A program made the position numbers and the translations under genes. DNA of 14,870 bases from NCBI GenBank assembly GCA_027490345.1, contig JAIXYF010000467.1:1-14870 (forward strand), given 5' to 3'. Source of the stretch: Novosphingobium sp. Its GTDB lineage: Bacteria > Pseudomonadota > Alphaproteobacteria > Sphingomonadales > Sphingomonadaceae. This document shows positions 1-7,892 of this stretch, piece after piece; the stretch's first letter is position 1, and each line of letters starts with the position of its first letter. Below the pieces are notes generated by a model, which saw only the letters and a list, made by a program, of their open reading frames with translations, did not search any database and had not been told where the DNA came from.

Positions 1-3000
1 CTGCGCTATACGGGTGTCGACCATGTCGTGCTCGGCGGCACTGAAACCAACGATACGCTGCTCGGCAGCGAAGGCGATGATACCCTGTGGGGTGACGGCG
101 GCGACGACACGCTCGATGGCGGGCAGGGCGTTGACCACACCTTTGGCGGTGCGGGCGACGACGTGATCACCGATGGTGGCACCCCGGCGGGCGCGGCCGA
201 CGTGATCCACGGCGATGACGGCAACGACGTCATCAACAGCGGCGAAGGCCTTGATCTGGTGTTCGGCGGCCGTGGCAGCGACTTCATCTTCGGTGGTCGC
301 GATGCCAAGAGCGTTACGGCTGGTGAAGGCAATGACTTTGCGCAAGGTGGCAACGACGCCAGCATCGTCATGGGCAACGAAGGCGATGACTGGCTCGAAG
401 GCGGCGACGGCTTCGACACGCTGGCGGGCGAAAACTCGGAACTGTTCTTCAACAGCCCGATCATCGGCCATGACGTGATGAATGGCCGCGCCAACGACAC
501 CGATTATGACGGTGAATCGGGCGATGACATCATGTTCCAGGGCACGGGCGTTCAGCGCAACAACGGCATGGCCGGGTTCGACTGGGCGATCAACAAGGGC
601 AATGCAGTTGCCGCTGACTCGCACATGGGCATTCCCATTTTCACCAACCAGCCGCAGTTCACGCTGCGCGACCGGTTTGACCTTGTCGAAGGTCTTTCGG
701 GCTGGAAGATGGACGACGTTCTGACCGGTCGCGATCAGGCAGTTGGAGGTCGTGCGGGAGGCGGCGCAGCAGGAGCGATCGCCGATCCGACCTCGCCCTT
801 CCTCTCGATTTCGAGCGCCCTGACCGAGGAATCTGTCGCCCGGATTGATGGCTTCAGCAATCTCGTGAATCATCTGGATCGCGTTACGCTGAGCCCGACC
901 AGCGGTGAGACCGTGACGGTTGTCGTTCGCGATGCAGCCGATGTGATCCTCGATGCCAGCGGGACAGCAATCGACATCAATGAGGGTGCGCATGACATCA
1001 TCCTTGGCGGTGGCGGCAGCGACATCATCGAAGGCGATGGCGGCAACGACATCATCGACGGTGACCGCTGGCTCAACGTGCGCATCGCAATTGCCGATGA
1101 AAACGGCGATCCGATGGCCTCGGCTGAAGACATGAACAGCCAGGTTGTCGATCTGCAGGGCAACCTGTTGTTTGGTGGCCGCATCCTCAGCCAGCTCATG
1201 CTGGATCGTTCGATCAACCCCGCCCAGATGTCGATTGCCCGCGAAATCCTCGATGGCAATCAGGTTGGCGATCTGGACACCGCGGTATTCCGCGATGTGG
1301 TGACCAACTACAGCTTTGCCCGCAACGAGGACGGCTCGATCACGGTGACACACAACGCGGTGCTGCCGGGCAATGAAACCGATGGCAGCGACCGTCTGTT
1401 CAACATCGAGCAGATGAGCTTCTCCGATGGCAATGGCGGCTTGGTCCTTTATGGCGTCGATGCTCTGATCCCGGTTGCGGCAACCGGCGCGCCGACGATC
1501 AGCAACACCGCTCCGACCGAGGGTGAGGTTCTCACTGTCGATCTGACGACGATCGTTGACCCGAACGGCGTGATCAACCCGGCCTTCCAGTGGCAGTCTT
1601 CGGCTGACGGCGGCGTAACCTGGACCAACATCCTTGGTGCCACGGCTGCCACTTTCACCGCGACGCAGGCAGAAGTCGGCGCCACGGTTCGGGTTGCGGT
1701 GTCCTGGACTGACCTTGCCGGAACAGCTGAAGCGCTCGTTTCTGCAGCTACTGCTGCGGTGGCGGATCTGCCTGAGGCTGCAACAGGTGCGGCTATCATC
1801 AGCAACACCACGCCCAGCTCAGGTCAGGAATTGACGCTTGATACGGCGACGATTGCCGATGCCAACGGCGTTGGTCCGCTTTCGCACCAGTGGCAGGTTT
1901 CGGCCGACGCCGGTGCGACCTGGACCGACATCACGGGGGCAACCGCGGCCAGCTTCACACCGCCGCATACCCTGGTTGGTTCGCTGCTGCGGGTTGTCAC
2001 CAGCTTCACCGACCTCACCACGGGGACGTTGGAAACCCTGACTTCGGCGGTCACGACTGCCGTTGTTCAAGGCCCGGTTGCGGCAACTGGCGCACCGACG
2101 ATTAGCGATACGACACCGATGGAAGGGGATGTTCTCACCCTCGATCTGTCGACCATCGTTGACCCGAACGGCGTGATCAATCCGGCTGTCCAGTGGCAGT
2201 CCTCGACCGATGGTGGCGTGACCTGGACCGACATCCTTGGTGCAGTCACCGACAGCTTCACCGCGACGCAGGCCGAAGTCGGCGCCATGGTTCGGGCTCA
2301 GGTTTCCTGGACCGACCTCACGCAGACGGCAGAACAGGTCTTCTCTGCAGCAACCGCTGCTGTGGCGGATCTGCCTGAATCGGCAACCGGTACCCCCGTT
2401 CTCAGTGTCACGGCCCCCTTCCTGGGCCAGGTGTTGACTGTCGATACGGCAACGATTGCTGACCCCAACGGGGTGGGCCCGCTGTCTTACCAGTGGCAGA
2501 CTTCGACTGACAACGGCGTGACCTGGAGCGACATCGGCCAGGCGACAGAGGCAAGCTATACCCCGGAACGCGCGTACATCGGTTCGCTGCTGCGGGTTGT
2601 CACCAGCTTCACCGATCTCACCACGGGGACGCTGGAAAAGCTGGCATCGGCCGCGACCTCAGCCGTTGTTGAAGGTCCGATTGCAGCGACTGGTGCTCCC
2701 GTGATCAACGACCTGACCCCGACGGAGACGCAAGCCCTCACTCTCGATCTCAGCAGCATTGCCGATATCAATGGCGTGGGAACCCTGTCCCTTCAGTGGC
2801 AGTCTTCGACGAACGGTGGTGCGACCTGGACCAACATTGCTGGTGCAACCACTGCCAGCTTTACCCCGGCACAGGCGCAGGTCGGTTCGATCCTGCGGGT
2901 CTCGGCCAGCTTCACCGATGGCATCGGTACGGTTGAAACCCTGACCTCGTCGGTGACCGGCGTGGTAGGTGACAGCTTCGTCGGCTTCCCGATGACGGCG

Positions 3001-5547
3001 CGGACGTTCACCGGTTCGGCTGGCGACGATATCGCCCTTGGTGCTGATGCGTCCAACGTTCTGGGCGGATCGGATACCCTGAGCGGCTTGGCGGGCAACG
3101 ACTCGCTAAGTGGCCGGGCTGGCAATGACGTGATGACTGGCGGTGCCGGAAATGACATCATCAATGGTGGCGCCAACAACGATACCGCCGTGTTTGCCGG
3201 AGCGAGCAGCAATTTCACGCTCGTTTCGAATGGCGCGAACATCACGGTCACCGACAATACCGGTGCAGAAGGTGTCGACACCGTGTCGACTGTCGAAACG
3301 CTGCGCTTCAACGGCGTGAACCACACCGTGGTCTCGGGTACGAACGGTGGAAACACCCTGACCGGTGGTTCGACCTCTGACGTCATCTTCGGGCTCGCCG
3401 GGAATGACACCATCAATGGCTCAAGTGGCAACGACCTGATCTATGCCGGCGACGGGGTTGACTCGATCGCTCACGCAAGCGCCACCGGTGGTCGTGACTT
3501 TGTGGATGGCGGTGCAGGGGAAGATACCTTCACGGTCACCACCGACACCACGACGGCGGAAGCCTTCGTGATCTACACCCGCGCCGCCGCGCTCAGCGCT
3601 TTCCCCAACCTGACGCTCAATGACAACACCGAAATCGTCATTACTCGCAACGGTACTGTAATGAGCGAACTCGACAACATCGAGGAAATCATCGTCAGCA
3701 CGCTGCGTGTCACCTCTCCTGGCGGAGCCGCTGGCGGCAACGTTTCGGGTGACAGCATCTCGGTGGTCGGTGACTTCAACCAGACGAGCCTGAACTTCAA
3801 CACGATCACCATCGACGGTAACACCGGCAACGACACGGTCGACATTTCAGCCCTCGAATCCGCCCACCGTATCGTGTTCACTTCGAACGGCGGCCAGGAC
3901 ACCATCGTTGGTGATCTGCGCCCGCAGGACATCGTGAACATGGCAGCTGGCGAACAGGTGACCACAACGACCACGACCCCGGACGCTCCCGCTGGTGACA
4001 TGCTGCTGCGCGGCACCAAAGATTCTGACGATCTGGTTGGTGATGAAGGGCACGACCGTCTTTGGGGCGCTGAAGGCAATGACCGTCTGACCGGCATGGA
4101 AGGCGACGACCGGATCTCCGGTTCCTCGGGCCATGACCGCCTTGCGGGCATGGACGGCGAAGATCGTCTGCGTGGTGGTACGGGCCATGACTATCTCGAT
4201 GGCGGTGCCGGCGACGATCGTCTCGAAGGCGGGATGGGCAACGACTACCTCGAGGGCGGTGCCGGCGAAGATCGCCTCAAGGGTGATACCGGCGAAGATA
4301 CCTTCGTGTTTGGTGGTGGTGACGAAGTGCTCGACTTTGCGGTCGGTCAGGACATCCTCGACATCAGCGCACAGGGTGTAACGGCTGAAAACTTTGCCGA
4401 TATGGTCTCGATCACCGAAGATAGTGGCAGTTCGCGTATCACGATCGGTTCGGAAACGATGCTGATCCGCGGCATCCGCCCCGATGCGCTCGGATTGAAC
4501 AGCTTTGTTCTGCTCTCGGACGCCCCGGCGCGTGCCTCTGTTGAACCGATCATGGTTGTTGATCCGATCATTGTCGAACCGACCTTGGTCGCGATCGATG
4601 ACACCTCGGCTGTGGTCGAAGAGACCTCGGTCGTGGCTGATGAGACAGCGCCTAAGGCCGACGACTCCGCAACTCAGGTCAACTTGCGCGCCGGCTCGGT
4701 CGTCGCGGATGGTAACGGCTTCGGTACGACCATGGTAGACGTCTTGGTTGGTCCGGTCGCGGCCGATGATACCTCGGCTTTGGTTGTTGAGCCCGAGGTC
4801 GTGGTTGATGAGACGGCGCCTAAGGTCGATGACTCCGCAACTCAGGTTAACCTGGGCGCAGGCGCGGTCGTTGTGGATGGTAACGGTTTCGTTACGACCT
4901 TGGCAGACGTCCTGGTTGGTGAGGATGGCGATGACGACCTCTTCGGCCTGTCGGGACGCGATGAGGTGCACGGAAACAGTGGGGACGACTTGCTCTCCGG
5001 CGGCAACGGAGCCGACAGGCTGTTCGGCGGAGAGGGCCAGGATGCGCTCTTCGGCGGCAAGGGAATGGACTATCTCTCTGGTGGCGAGGGAGCAGACATC
5101 CTCTCCGGCGGCAAAGGTAGCGACATTTTTGCTGTCGGCGATGGCGATCTGGTTCTCGACTTCGACTCAGGCGAGGACATGATCGACCTCACTGGCATGG
5201 GCGGCACTTCTTCTGCCTTTGCCAACGGTGCGGTAAGCATCAACCGTGAGGGTGCGGACATGCACATCAGCATCGGCGATCAGACCGTGAGCCTGCGCGG
5301 CGTCGACGAAATCGACATCGACGATTTCATCCTTGGCGATGATGATGAAGTTGGCAGCCTGCTTAGCGACGCACTCGCTGTGATAAGCAACGAAGGTGAG
5401 AACCAGGTGTCTAAGCCTTCGACCGTGATTTCTGGTGGTGCGGATGACTATACGCCAGAGATGCCTGGTGCTTCTGACATGCTTCCGGAAATCTATGACG
5501 AAGACAACCTGGTTGTTCAGCAGGAGATGCTTACCCCGCTTATCTAA
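1..5547 (+). CDS. Giant RTX-type secreted calcium-binding protein, 3' part (5' end outside window)
   Basis: The frame is open from base 1 and ends at TAA 5545-5547, giving 1848 residues. The GTG at 28 has no ribosome site and sits inside a conserved stretch (reading LRYTGVDHVVLGG), so the gene begins off the left edge. Numbering from base 1, the order is: RTX repeats about 11-143 and 329-356; a conserved segment DGDRWLNVRI and following, about 353-480; five Ig-like repeats 492-990; RTX repeats with short beta modules about 1003-1320; RTX block plus cap about 1337-1505; a doubled linker 1530-1640; a second RTX block plus cap about 1640-1778; an acidic tail ending TPLI. RTX nonapeptides (GGxGxDxUx) bind calcium and mark type I secretion substrates, which carry an uncleaved C-terminal signal. 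The first ~480 residues resemble, from memory, the region after the peroxidase domains in giant RTX haem peroxidases; a peroxidase role is therefore inference. The exporter genes downstream fit it as their cargo. Confidence 0.93.
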   Translation: MRYTGVDHVVLGGTETNDTLLGSEGDDTLWGDGGDDTLDGGQGVDHTFGGAGDDVITDGGTPAGAADVIHGDDGNDVINSGEGLDLVFGGRGSDFIFGGRDAKSVTAGEGNDFAQGGNDASIVMGNEGDDWLEGGDGFDTLAGENSELFFNSPIIGHDVMNGRANDTDYDGESGDDIMFQGTGVQRNNGMAGFDWAINKGNAVAADSHMGIPIFTNQPQFTLRDRFDLVEGLSGWKMDDVLTGRDQAVGGRAGGGAAGAIADPTSPFLSISSALTEESVARIDGFSNLVNHLDRVTLSPTSGETVTVVVRDAADVILDASGTAIDINEGAHDIILGGGGSDIIEGDGGNDIIDGDRWLNVRIAIADENGDPMASAEDMNSQVVDLQGNLLFGGRILSQLMLDRSINPAQMSIAREILDGNQVGDLDTAVFRDVVTNYSFARNEDGSITVTHNAVLPGNETDGSDRLFNIEQMSFSDGNGGLVLYGVDALIPVAATGAPTISNTAPTEGEVLTVDLTTIVDPNGVINPAFQWQSSADGGVTWTNILGATAATFTATQAEVGATVRVAVSWTDLAGTAEALVSAATAAVADLPEAATGAAIISNTTPSSGQELTLDTATIADANGVGPLSHQWQVSADAGATWTDITGATAASFTPPHTLVGSLLRVVTSFTDLTTGTLETLTSAVTTAVVQGPVAATGAPTISDTTPMEGDVLTLDLSTIVDPNGVINPAVQWQSSTDGGVTWTDILGAVTDSFTATQAEVGAMVRAQVSWTDLTQTAEQVFSAATAAVADLPESATGTPVLSVTAPFLGQVLTVDTATIADPNGVGPLSYQWQTSTDNGVTWSDIGQATEASYTPERAYIGSLLRVVTSFTDLTTGTLEKLASAATSAVVEGPIAATGAPVINDLTPTETQALTLDLSSIADINGVGTLSLQWQSSTNGGATWTNIAGATTASFTPAQAQVGSILRVSASFTDGIGTVETLTSSVTGVVGDSFVGFPMTARTFTGSAGDDIALGADASNVLGGSDTLSGLAGNDSLSGRAGNDVMTGGAGNDIINGGANNDTAVFAGASSNFTLVSNGANITVTDNTGAEGVDTVSTVETLRFNGVNHTVVSGTNGGNTLTGGSTSDVIFGLAGNDTINGSSGNDLIYAGDGVDSIAHASATGGRDFVDGGAGEDTFTVTTDTTTAEAFVIYTRAAALSAFPNLTLNDNTEIVITRNGTVMSELDNIEEIIVSTLRVTSPGGAAGGNVSGDSISVVGDFNQTSLNFNTITIDGNTGNDTVDISALESAHRIVFTSNGGQDTIVGDLRPQDIVNMAAGEQVTTTTTTPDAPAGDMLLRGTKDSDDLVGDEGHDRLWGAEGNDRLTGMEGDDRISGSSGHDRLAGMDGEDRLRGGTGHDYLDGGAGDDRLEGGMGNDYLEGGAGEDRLKGDTGEDTFVFGGGDEVLDFAVGQDILDISAQGVTAENFADMVSITEDSGSSRITIGSETMLIRGIRPDALGLNSFVLLSDAPARASVEPIMVVDPIIVEPTLVAIDDTSAVVEETSVVADETAPKADDSATQVNLRAGSVVADGNGFGTTMVDVLVGPVAADDTSALVVEPEVVVDETAPKVDDSATQVNLGAGAVVVDGNGFVTTLADVLVGEDGDDDLFGLSGRDEVHGNSGDDLLSGGNGADRLFGGEGQDALFGGKGMDYLSGGEGADILSGGKGSDIFAVGDGDLVLDFDSGEDMIDLTGMGGTSSAFANGAVSINREGADMHISIGDQTVSLRGVDEIDIDDFILGDDDEVGSLLSDALAVISNEGENQVSKPSTVISGGADDYTPEMPGASDMLPEIYDEDNLVVQQEMLTPLI
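31..429 (+). repeat. RTX nonapeptide block 1
   Basis: Encodes degenerate glycine/aspartate nonapeptides such as SEGDDTLWG, GAGDDVITD, DDGNDVINS, GRGSDFIFG and NEGDDWLEG. Several units depart from the consensus, as is usual in the N-terminal array of this family. A short isolated block of the same kind (GGGGSDIIEGDGGNDIIDG) recurs at about 1006-1062. Each pair of turns would bind calcium ions in a parallel beta-roll once the protein is outside the cell. Confidence 0.85.
1474..2970 (+). repeat. Five Ig-like repeats of ~100 residues in A-B-A-B-C order
   Basis: Units lie at about 1474-1776, 1777-2076, 2077-2379, 2380-2679 and 2680-2970. Each starts near an (A)ATGxP motif and carries a QWQxS strand, a TWT/TWS motif, an A(S/T)(F/Y)T motif and a VGxxxRV motif. 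Units 1 and 3 share a PNGVINPA loop (303 bases each); units 2 and 4 share an xNGVGPLS loop and SFTDLTTGTLE (300 bases each). The first pair therefore repeats as a 603-base block with high nucleotide identity, and unit 5 starts exactly 603 bases after unit 3. The fold is probably an Ig-like beta sandwich acting as a spacer or adhesive stalk; the role is inference. Confidence 0.88.
3007..3195 (+). repeat. RTX nonapeptide block 2
   Basis: Follows the Ig-like repeats. Visible units include SAGDDIALG, LAGNDSLSG, RAGNDVMTG and GAGNDIING. It runs into a short module (AVFAGASSNFTL through VDTVSTVETLRF) of a type often found after RTX arrays. Confidence 0.85.
3346..3537 (+). repeat. RTX nonapeptide block 3
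   Basis: Units include GSTSDVIFG, LAGNDTING, SSGNDLIYA and GAGEDTFTV. The block is short and its last units are degenerate. It is followed by about 130 residues with only isolated GND/GQD motifs. Confidence 0.75.
4009..4515 (+). repeat. RTX block 4 with beta cap (first C-terminal module)
   Basis: About ten regular nonapeptides run from KDSDDLVG to DTGEDTFVF (4009-4310). They are followed by a cap reading DEVLDFAVGQDILDIS, then a strand pair ending in NSFVL, as in the terminal units of serralysin-like RTX proteins. Arg and His often replace the usual variable residues (GHDRL, GNDRL, GHDYL). The same architecture recurs at 4918-5337. Confidence 0.88.
4588..4920 (+). repeat. Tandem duplication of a 56-residue acidic linker
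   Basis: Two copies, 4588-4752 and 4756-4920, offset by 168 bases. Both contain the shared strings DETAPK, DDSATQVNL and VxDGNGF and end in DVLVG. Nucleotide identity is high in the DDSATQVNL part, so the duplication looks fairly recent. It lies between the two C-terminal RTX modules, and the second DVLVG runs straight into the next RTX unit. The residues (Val, Asp, Thr, Ala) suggest an extended or flexible linker. Confidence 0.88.
4918..5337 (+). repeat. RTX block 5 with beta cap (second C-terminal module)
   Basis: Nonapeptides run from GEDGDDDLFG to GGKGSDIFAV (4918-5133). They are followed by a cap with LVLDFDSGEDMIDLT and ending DIDDFIL. Layout and length match the module at 4009-4515, but the sequence has diverged (more Gly-Gly, Ala and Ser, fewer Arg). 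After it come about 70 acidic residues, the expected site of the type I secretion signal. Confidence 0.87.
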
Positions 5548-5582
5548 GAGGATGATGGACTAATCTAGACACTTAAGAATTT

Positions 5583-5620
5583 GGCCTGCAGTCTCTTAGG
5601 ACTGCAGGCCTATTCCTTTG
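5583..5620 (+). terminator. Rho-independent-type terminator of the RTX gene
   Basis: A perfect 11-bp stem, GGCCTGCAGTC at 5583-5593 and GACTGCAGGCC at 5600-5610, encloses the loop TCTTAG. It is followed by the T-rich tail TATTCCTTT. It lies 35 bases after the RTX stop codon and would separate the cargo gene from the exporter genes. Confidence 0.85.
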
Positions 5621-5624
5621 TAAG

Positions 5625-5642
5625 GCGCATGCGCATGCGCAT
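5625..5642. repeat. Three tandem GCGCAT hexamers (overlapping ATGCGCAT palindromes)
   Basis: GCGCAT occurs three times without a gap, so the run reads almost the same on both strands (ATGCGCAT is self-complementary). It starts 14 bases after the RTX terminator stem. It could be a protein-binding site or a simple-repeat tract; nothing else in the window matches it. Confidence 0.7.
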
Positions 5643-5929
5643 GGCCGCAAGCGCTGTCCGGCAGTCTTGCATCTCGGCGCAAGAGGCTGGCTCTGCTCCA
5701 GATCACAGGCGCGAGCAAAGGTGCGACCGCGAGCCAAGTCAGCCGGAACGGGGAGGTAACGGAAATTACGTTCAAACTGGCTGCGATTATTGCGTTCTAG
5801 CAAGCGCATTGCCCAAGGCCATGTTCGGTCGGTGGCTCATGCAAATCTGCCAATACAAAGGGATCAGTGAGCACGCCTTGTGAATCGGTGGCAGCAAAAG
5901 CCGCGATCTGGCCATTTCATCACTGCCAG

Positions 5930-5948
5930 ATTGATACCAATATTGATA
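5930..5948 (+). promoter_or_regulatory. Candidate control site: ATTGATA direct repeat upstream of the exporter operon
   Basis: ATTGATA occurs at 5930-5936 and again at 5942-5948, 12 bases apart, roughly one helical turn. The overlapping TACCAATATTGATA is a 14-base palindrome with one mismatched pair. It lies 54 bases before the tolC-type start in an AT-rich patch. TTGATA at 5943-5948 could serve as a -35 element, but no good -10 follows. The function is inference. Confidence 0.35.
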
Positions 5949-6002
5949 AAGGACCGAATGGCATTTTAGGTTTGCTTAACTTGGCATTGGGTAAAAGCAG
6001 GT

Positions 6003-7892
6003 ATGAAAAATCTACCTGAATGTTCCAATGAAACTCCTAGTATTCGATCAAGAATACTTGGTGAGCGCGTAGCTATTGCCGTATTGGTTTGGTGCTCGCT
6101 CGACGGAGGACTCTGCAAAGCGCAGACTTTGGTCGAAGCACTTCAAGCAGCTCGCGACCGCAGCGAACAAGTGGCAACTGCGGAAGCGGAGCATGAAGCG
6201 GACGAGGCAGGCATCGTCATCTCCCGAGCCAACGGCTTGCCATCAGTCGTGACTAGCGTAGATTTCAATGAAAACCTCGTTGGTGCATCTAACGGGACTG
6301 GCCGAATTAGCGTGCAAGGGCAGGCTAACGTTCCCCTGTATCAAGGAGGGGTTGTCAAGAACGGCGTGCGAGCGGCTCAGGCGCGTTCGGATGCGTCGCA
6401 GGTGGCAAAATCTACAGCTGAGGCAGAGCTGTTTACAGCCGTCGTCACGAACTACGCCAATGTCATTCGTGATCGTCAAATTGTCGAATTCAGCCAAGCA
6501 AACCTGCAGACGCTGACAAAAACCCTCAGCGCTACGCGAGCACGCTACCAAGTTCGTGATCTGACGAAGACCGACCTTGCGCAAGCGGAATCGCGGGCTG
6601 CGTTGGCGCGCGGTGAGCTAGAATCGGCCAAGGCTCGTCTCAGCGCATCTACCGAGGATTTCCAGCGCCTGACGGGAATAGCCCCGACATCTATGGCGGA
6701 CCTGCCGGAGCTTGAAGATCTGCCTGCCACAGCTGACCAGGCGGCAACCACCGCGGTTGAAGAGAACCCGCGCGTTCTCGCGGCGCGCATGGTTGCTGAA
6801 TCTCGGCGCTATGAGATCATGTCGGCAAGAGGGGAGGGCTTGCCAACCTTGTCTGCTGTTGTCACCGGTCGGCACTCGGATGGCCGATCGCTTGCGTTCG
6901 GCCAAACAGCGAGCCGGTTCGGTGCTACGGTCGGGTTATCGCTCAAGTGGTCGATGTTCCAGGGTGGGCGCACCTCGGCTCGGGTGATGCAGACGTCTGC
7001 GCGGGAGACCCAAGCCCAGCTTGCACTTCGGGACATAGAACGGTCTCTCGTTGCTCGCGCACGATCCGATTTTTCCAACTGGAATGCCGCCGTCGCTGTT
7101 GTCGAGGCAAGTGAACAGGCTGTTAAGGCCGCTCGCCAAGCTCTGAGCGGCGTGAGGGCGGAGAGCGATGTCGGTTCACGGACCATTCTCGACATTCTCA
7201 ATGCCGAACAGGAACTTCGCAATGCGCAGGTTCAACTCGCGACGGCTAAGCGGGATACCTACCTTGCCGCATTTTCGCTTTTGACGACAATGGGGCAGAC
7301 TCAATCGGCAAAATTGCATTTTTCCAATCGAAAAGTGTATTCATCGGCTGATATCTCTCCCGATCCAGGAAATCGCGTTGTAGTGGCTGAACAGCCAAAT
7401 CGGGAATTCGGAAAGATTCCATACGAAAATTCTCAGGAGGATGAACGGGTCGAAAAACCGAATGGGATTGACCTTGAACTTCCTGCAATTAGCATTCTTG
7501 ATCAGCCACCCATCGAAAAATCTGCCGCAAATGAATCAAAAATAACATTCGAAAAAACCAATAAAAATCCAAATATTATATCTAACGGTTGGGTGATTCA
7601 GTTGGCAGCGCATGGCAGCCTTTCTTCTGCTCGTGAAAATTGGCTCAACGTAAAGCCGTCGGTCATGGCCAATATTGGTATAGACCATGTTTTGATTTCT
7701 TCCTTCAATGGAAGTCTCAAAAAGGTTTACCGACTGGCTGTGGGTTCATTCGCGGACTTTTCTGCTGCCGAAACAGCCTGCCACGATCTGCGCGCGCAGG
7801 GGCTGCAGTGCATTGTCCGGCGGACCGCCTCTCTTGGCGCAATTGAGTGGACCGAAATTGAAAATCATCGTGGATCGGAAGTAAGGAAATGA
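6003..7892 (+). CDS. TolC-family outer-membrane channel with C-terminal SPOR domain
   Basis: At 629 residues it is much longer than the usual ~450 for a type I secretion outer-membrane factor. A signal peptide (hydrophobic part around VAIAVLVWCSL) probably ends after Ala40, giving a mature start at QTLVEALQAA, typical of TolC. Two OEP-type helical repeats span about 41-240 and 255-440, including LPSVVTSVDF and LPTLSAVVTG strands. Residues about 441-527 form a charged, Asn/Lys/Glu-rich linker of lower GC. Residues 528-607 (NGWVIQLAAH, then VYRLAVGSFADFSAAE and GLQCIVRR) match the SPOR pattern, which in other proteins binds septal peptidoglycan stripped of peptides. The ATG at 6003 has only a weak, very close AGCAGG. 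The stop overlaps the ABC gene by ATGA, implying coupled translation. Its likely job is the outer-membrane exit duct for the RTX protein. Confidence 0.93.
   Translation: MKNLPECSNETPSIRSRILGERVAIAVLVWCSLDGGLCKAQTLVEALQAARDRSEQVATAEAEHEADEAGIVISRANGLPSVVTSVDFNENLVGASNGTGRISVQGQANVPLYQGGVVKNGVRAAQARSDASQVAKSTAEAELFTAVVTNYANVIRDRQIVEFSQANLQTLTKTLSATRARYQVRDLTKTDLAQAESRAALARGELESAKARLSASTEDFQRLTGIAPTSMADLPELEDLPATADQAATTAVEENPRVLAARMVAESRRYEIMSARGEGLPTLSAVVTGRHSDGRSLAFGQTASRFGATVGLSLKWSMFQGGRTSARVMQTSARETQAQLALRDIERSLVARARSDFSNWNAAVAVVEASEQAVKAARQALSGVRAESDVGSRTILDILNAEQELRNAQVQLATAKRDTYLAAFSLLTTMGQTQSAKLHFSNRKVYSSADISPDPGNRVVVAEQPNREFGKIPYENSQEDERVEKPNGIDLELPAISILDQPPIEKSAANESKITFEKTNKNPNIISNGWVIQLAAHGSLSSARENWLNVKPSVMANIGIDHVLISSFNGSLKKVYRLAVGSFADFSAAETACHDLRAQGLQCIVRRTASLGAIEWTEIENHRGSEVRK

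Larger units (their letters stand above)
5621..6002 (+). other. Intergenic region between the RTX gene and the exporter operon
   Basis: No convincing gene is seen. Short open frames on both strands lack ribosome sites, and one starts inside the terminator hairpin. A frame at about 5624-5800 shows mildly coding-like third positions but has no start, so a decayed gene fragment is possible. The stretch holds a GCGCAT triple repeat and a doubled ATTGATA motif, and most likely carries the promoter of the exporter genes. Confidence 0.6.

Noticed and set aside
28..30. GTG as the start of the RTX gene
   Set aside because: The frame is open to base 1 with conserved-looking residues before it and no ribosome site; the gene begins outside the window.
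3847..4971. 374-residue minus-strand open frame opposite the RTX gene
   Set aside because: It is the shadow of the repeated GGxGxD codons and linker; its His/Asp/Arg-rich composition is a translation artefact of the opposite strand, and the + frame is clearly coding.
31..5340. The repetitive DNA as a CRISPR array or tandem non-coding repeat
   Set aside because: The repeats keep a single open frame, follow codon periods of 9, ~100 and 56 residues, and lack constant repeats with unique spacers.
5581..5883. 100-residue open frame after the RTX gene
   Set aside because: It begins inside the terminator hairpin, runs over the GCGCAT repeat, has no ribosome site and shows no recognisable protein features.
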